DNA from: Prorocentrum cordatum
Lineage: Eukaryota > Sar > Dinophyceae > Prorocentrales > Prorocentraceae
Direction of reading: 5' to 3'
Assembly: GCA_963575745.1 (NCBI GenBank)
Contig: CAUYUJ010013825.1
Coordinates: 92,501 to 137,500, forward strand
Length of the DNA stretch: 45,000 bases
Below the pieces are notes generated by a model. That model worked only from the letters and a program-made list of their open reading frames with translations, did not search any database and was not told the DNA's origin. The translations under genes and the position numbers were made by a program. Positions 42,088-45,000 of this stretch are shown here, piece after piece (position 1 is the stretch's first letter; every line of letters starts with the position of its first letter).

Positions 42088-42555
42088 CTAATTAGTCAAC
42101 GGCGCAGGTAAGAACCCCGAAGTGCAAGCGCGTTGTGGGGAATGCAGATACGCACACTTGTGACAGGTATGTGCGCACGCACGGTCAAGGCATTTTTCTT
42201 AGCGTGTCGCCGCGGCGGCCCCAGCGACACGCTATGCCCTGCAAACGCACAGCCGTGTCGCTCCGCTCCGCCGGGGGGGGAGGAGGCTCTGGAAAGCTCG
42301 GGACGTTGATGCCGTAGGGCCGGGAAGCGGATAGCGCGTCGCGCCGAAGCGTGGCTGGCCAGAATCGGCGGAGCGACAAGCTAGCCAACAGTTCCCGACT
42401 GGATGCACGCACGTGTACGAGCTCGACGCAACGGCCTGGGCGGGCCACCGGGCTCCCACATCCCCCAACCCCCGGCCCCGGGCGATGCCGCGGGCCACCC
42501 GCGTCAGGTCGCGCTGGCCCGTCAGCTGACAAGAAGGAAACATGAATGCATCGAC

Positions 42556-42593
<38 letters not shown>

Positions 42594-43118
42594 ACGACGA
42601 CGATGACGACGACGAGGACGTCGAGGACGTCGACGACGTCGACACGACGGTGACGGCGACGGCGACTGTGGCGGCGACGGCGATGACGGCGACGATTGCT
42701 CGCGTGCGCCCAGAGATCTCCCACGATCGAGTCAGCTCGTAGCTCTACAGTCAAAACGCATGGAATAAGTATCAGACCGTTGAGTTCCACTGTCCAGGCG
42801 TCCTGACTTTCACTAGCCATCGAGCAGTTCACATCGCGAGATTCACTGCCCAACGCAATCTAGAATCTAGAACAGTTCAGTCGATGTCTCCCACGCCAAC
42901 TCTCACTGAATAACCCCTGGTCTGCGTACGTACTTGCAGATGCGAAAGAGCTGGCGAAACAGGACAAGGACGTCATCACAAGTGTAGTAATACTTAGAAG
43001 GACAATGAATTCAAACCGCCTCTGGCAAGGAGGAACGAATTTGGAACATGCTGGCTTACAAAGAACAATGCTGCTCCAACCATGAAGCCGGATTCCACAT
43101 GCAGAAAAGAACTGGCAT
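42088..43118. other. GAC microsatellite (42556-42700) and unique DNA
   Basis: (ACG)n grading into GACGTCGAG and GGCGACGGC words. The flanks hold no recognised gene. Confidence 0.6.
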
Positions 43119-43214
43119 TCAGACTGGATTGTCCTCCTCGGACTTGAAGTAACCCAGCATCTTGCGCATGTGCATGGATGTCAGGCAAATGTTGTGAGAT
43201 ATGCGGCGCACGAC
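43119..43214 (-). CDS. Possible terminal exon, unrecognised, 31 codons
   Basis: After a pyrimidine-rich stretch ending TTACTGCAG at 43215, the minus strand reads VVRRISHNICLTSMHMRK, then MLGYFKSEEDNPV and a stop. Protein-like composition after a plausible acceptor is the only evidence. The same frame stays open upstream to 43364, so it could instead be a longer exon. Confidence 0.25.
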   Translation of the reverse strand, partial: VVRRISHNICLTSMHMRKMLGYFKSEEDNPV

Positions 43215-43966
43215 CTGCAGTAATGGAAAACGTGGAATGGGGTGCGACGCGCGATGATGAGCGACAACGCTCGTAAACATAACCAGTGGGCATGCGCCCG
43301 TAAGGATTGCGCCTGGCTTGTAGTGATACACCCATGAGCGAAAGATGTTCGGTCTGCTCCTCATTCATCCTATTATCCTGCTCCTGCCAGTGCACTTCCT
43401 CCCCTCTAGCGCCTCACGCTCCTCACTTGTCTTTCCACTGCTACCAGTGGCGGGCTGAGGGCGTTCTGGGTGAACGACGTGATCGGGAATATGATGCTTG
43501 TGACACCGGGCGCGCGCAGAAACAAACTTATGAAATCACGAACCCAGCATTCCCACATTTCAAATATGCATACACGTCGGTTGGAAGAAGTAGGTAAAAA
43601 CGTGTAGTAGGAAGGCGGATCAAGTGGATCGGGTCCAGGCCCTCCCAGAGAGTAACAGAACACAGCAAAAGCATGTCGATTCTTCAAGTAGGAAGGCGCT
43701 TGAAATATATTGGGATCTGGGAGTCCAAAAATACATACTTTCAACGACCGGCTCGTACCAATCGAACGACGGCGACACGTATTGCGAATGGTAGAAGACG
43801 GCATGCCACGCTTTCCTGCAAGTGGCTTGGCCACGGGCCAAGCCCGCCCACGATACCGAGGCCTACCACGCCGCTGCGCAGAACACCGTTCGCCCGCCCA
43901 CGGTGCCGAGAAGCTGGGTAGACAGACGGCCGGAATCATGCACGATAGAAGTGGGAATCATACACG
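43215..43966. other. Possible decayed coding DNA
   Basis: Minus frames at 43620-43841 include WHAVFYHSQYVSPSFDWYEP and MYFWTPRSQYISSAFL, which look protein-like, but the frame does not connect to its neighbours. No function is assigned. Confidence 0.3.
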
Positions 43967-44177
43967 TCACCGTTTCCGACAAAGTGTCCCTTGAAAACGG
44001 AAACGGCAAAACAACGGCGACCAGAAACGGCAATAAAAACGGCTCCAGGATTGGAGCCGGAGCGAGAACCCGAAAAAAGAACGACGACGGAGCCGGTAAA
44101 ACATCGGCGTCGGAACCGGCAAAAAAACGGCAAAACGGAACCGGTAAAAAAACGGCCCTGTCGTTTCCAGGGCCCAC
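43967..44177. mobile_element. Second MITE copy, inverted and truncated
   Basis: The reverse complement matches 39952 to about 40155 at roughly 80% identity, sharing GTGGGCCCTGGAAACGACA at the outer end. The far terminal repeat is missing, and no TA duplication is visible at 44178. Confidence 0.7.
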
Positions 44178-44571
44178 CAAAGGTGGGACCCAAATTCACT
44201 GGATTCACATGTCGAGGGCCGGCACACTCAGCTGCAGGAGGGCAAGCAGCTTGAACAAGTGCGCCTGCGTGCGCATCCAGCTCTAGCCATGGTCCCACAA
44301 GACATGCGTCCAACTTCCTGGTCCTGTTCCTTGGGGCAATCAATTCAACACGAATGCAAAACCTGGTTCCGCACTAGGGCATGGGGCCCCCAAGCGCTTG
44401 TGGAGTTTGCTTTCGGCACGTGAAGGAACTCGTTCTCATGCACTTGCCCTCGGGCGCCTGCTGGCAAGACACCTCTTCCGTCTCCTCCACCCCTGTCTGC
44501 TGCTGCGTGTCCTCCTTTTTCCTTCCCGTCGTCCTCATCCTCTCCCATCCTCTCTCTGCAAGGGCTCCCAA
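44178..44571. other. No recognised gene
   Basis: Mixed DNA; frames on both strands without domains. Confidence 0.4.
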
Positions 44572-44602
44572 CTTCGCGCTTCGCGCTGCGCGAAGCGCGA
44601 AG
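44572..44602. repeat. Perfect GC palindrome, 15-bp arms
   Basis: CTTCGCGCTTCGCGC, one T, then the exact inverse complement. Related GAAGCGCGAA and GCGAATAACTTCGCGC words recur at 44603-44630 and 44677-44706. Confidence 0.9.
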
Positions 44603-44926
44603 TGCGAATAACTTCGCGCTCTCGCGCCGCCTCCCAGGGGAGCAAAAGAGGATGAGGAGGAATCGGAGCCGAACCGCGAAGCGCGAAGCGCGAATAACTT
44701 CGCGCCCTCGAGGGCGCCCTTGCTCTGCGCCTCCTTGCTCCTCCCCTTGCCGTGTCAACGACAGCATTGAAGGAACATTCGCAGAACGAGTGGCCACTGA
44801 CCAGATCAAGCGCGCGAAGCCTTGGCGCGGACGCCAAACGGCTCGGCGCGTCGCGCCGAGACGATGGGTGCGGCGCTCGGCCCTGGCCGTGCGCAGCGAT
44901 GCCCCGAGCTGACCGTGCCCAATCCC
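44603..44926. other. GAAGCGCGAA-rich and unique DNA, no gene
   Basis: Repeated GCGCGAA/TTCGCGC words in the first 110 bp, then GC-rich unique DNA. Confidence 0.5.
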
Positions 44927-45000
44927 CATCATCATCACCATCATCATCATCATCATCATCATCAGCATCATCATCAGCAGCATCATCATCATCAGCATCA
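44927..45000. repeat. CAT microsatellite at the window edge
   Basis: (ATC)n with AGC interruptions, continuing beyond the window. Confidence 0.92.

Overview
The window looks like nuclear DNA of a dinoflagellate. The clearest sign is at 36853-36874 (minus strand): a 20-of-22 match to the dinoflagellate trans-spliced leader, three bases upstream of the start codon of an intact single-exon glycosyltransferase gene. Other features agree: very high GC, long low-complexity and satellite DNA, few genes, and retroelement proteins of the kind found in dinoflagellate genomes. The species cannot be fixed from the sequence.

Region 1-17.6 kb is dominated by one tyrosine-recombinase (YR) retrotransposon, 1205-15674, read on the minus strand. 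It has a Gag-like protein with a CCHC zinc knuckle (13659-15188), a pol frame with reverse transcriptase and RNase H (3969-6463 plus the detached N-terminal part 13120-13656), and a tyrosine recombinase (2162-3568). Its ends are split direct repeats in coding order A1 - ORFs - B1 - A2 - B2, the PAT/Ngaro layout of the DIRS order. A1/A2 (398 bp) differ at one base and B1/B2 (149 bp) are identical, so the copy is young. Both ends and the internal B1-A2 junction share an AC dinucleotide, as expected if a circle recombined into a GACAACC array. Gag and pol are in the same frame, separated by one UGA in the leaky context UGA-CUA. The pol frame is split by a 6656-bp insertion (6464-13119) with terminal inverted repeats and a perfect 7-bp target duplication. 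That insertion holds two copies of a ~1.16-kb block containing a 16-bp minisatellite.

Region 17.6-35.6 kb is almost entirely repeats: CCAAGANGGCC higher-order repeats (also at 1-640), TCC/GGA and CA microsatellites, short direct and inverted repeats, and a 2.7-kb satellite of 122-bp units with a variable inner GGATCCASC repeat (32130-34860).

Region 35.6-45 kb has the only convincing host gene, a type II membrane glycosyltransferase (35605-36849) that looks like a retroposed mRNA. It also has a decayed LINE RNase H fragment (39821-40930) split by a 235-bp MITE with a TA target duplication, a second truncated MITE in inverse orientation (43967-44177), a nested palindrome (39425-39567), and a few unrecognised exon-like pieces. 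Most long open frames in this window are products of GC bias or tandem repeats and are not annotated as genes.
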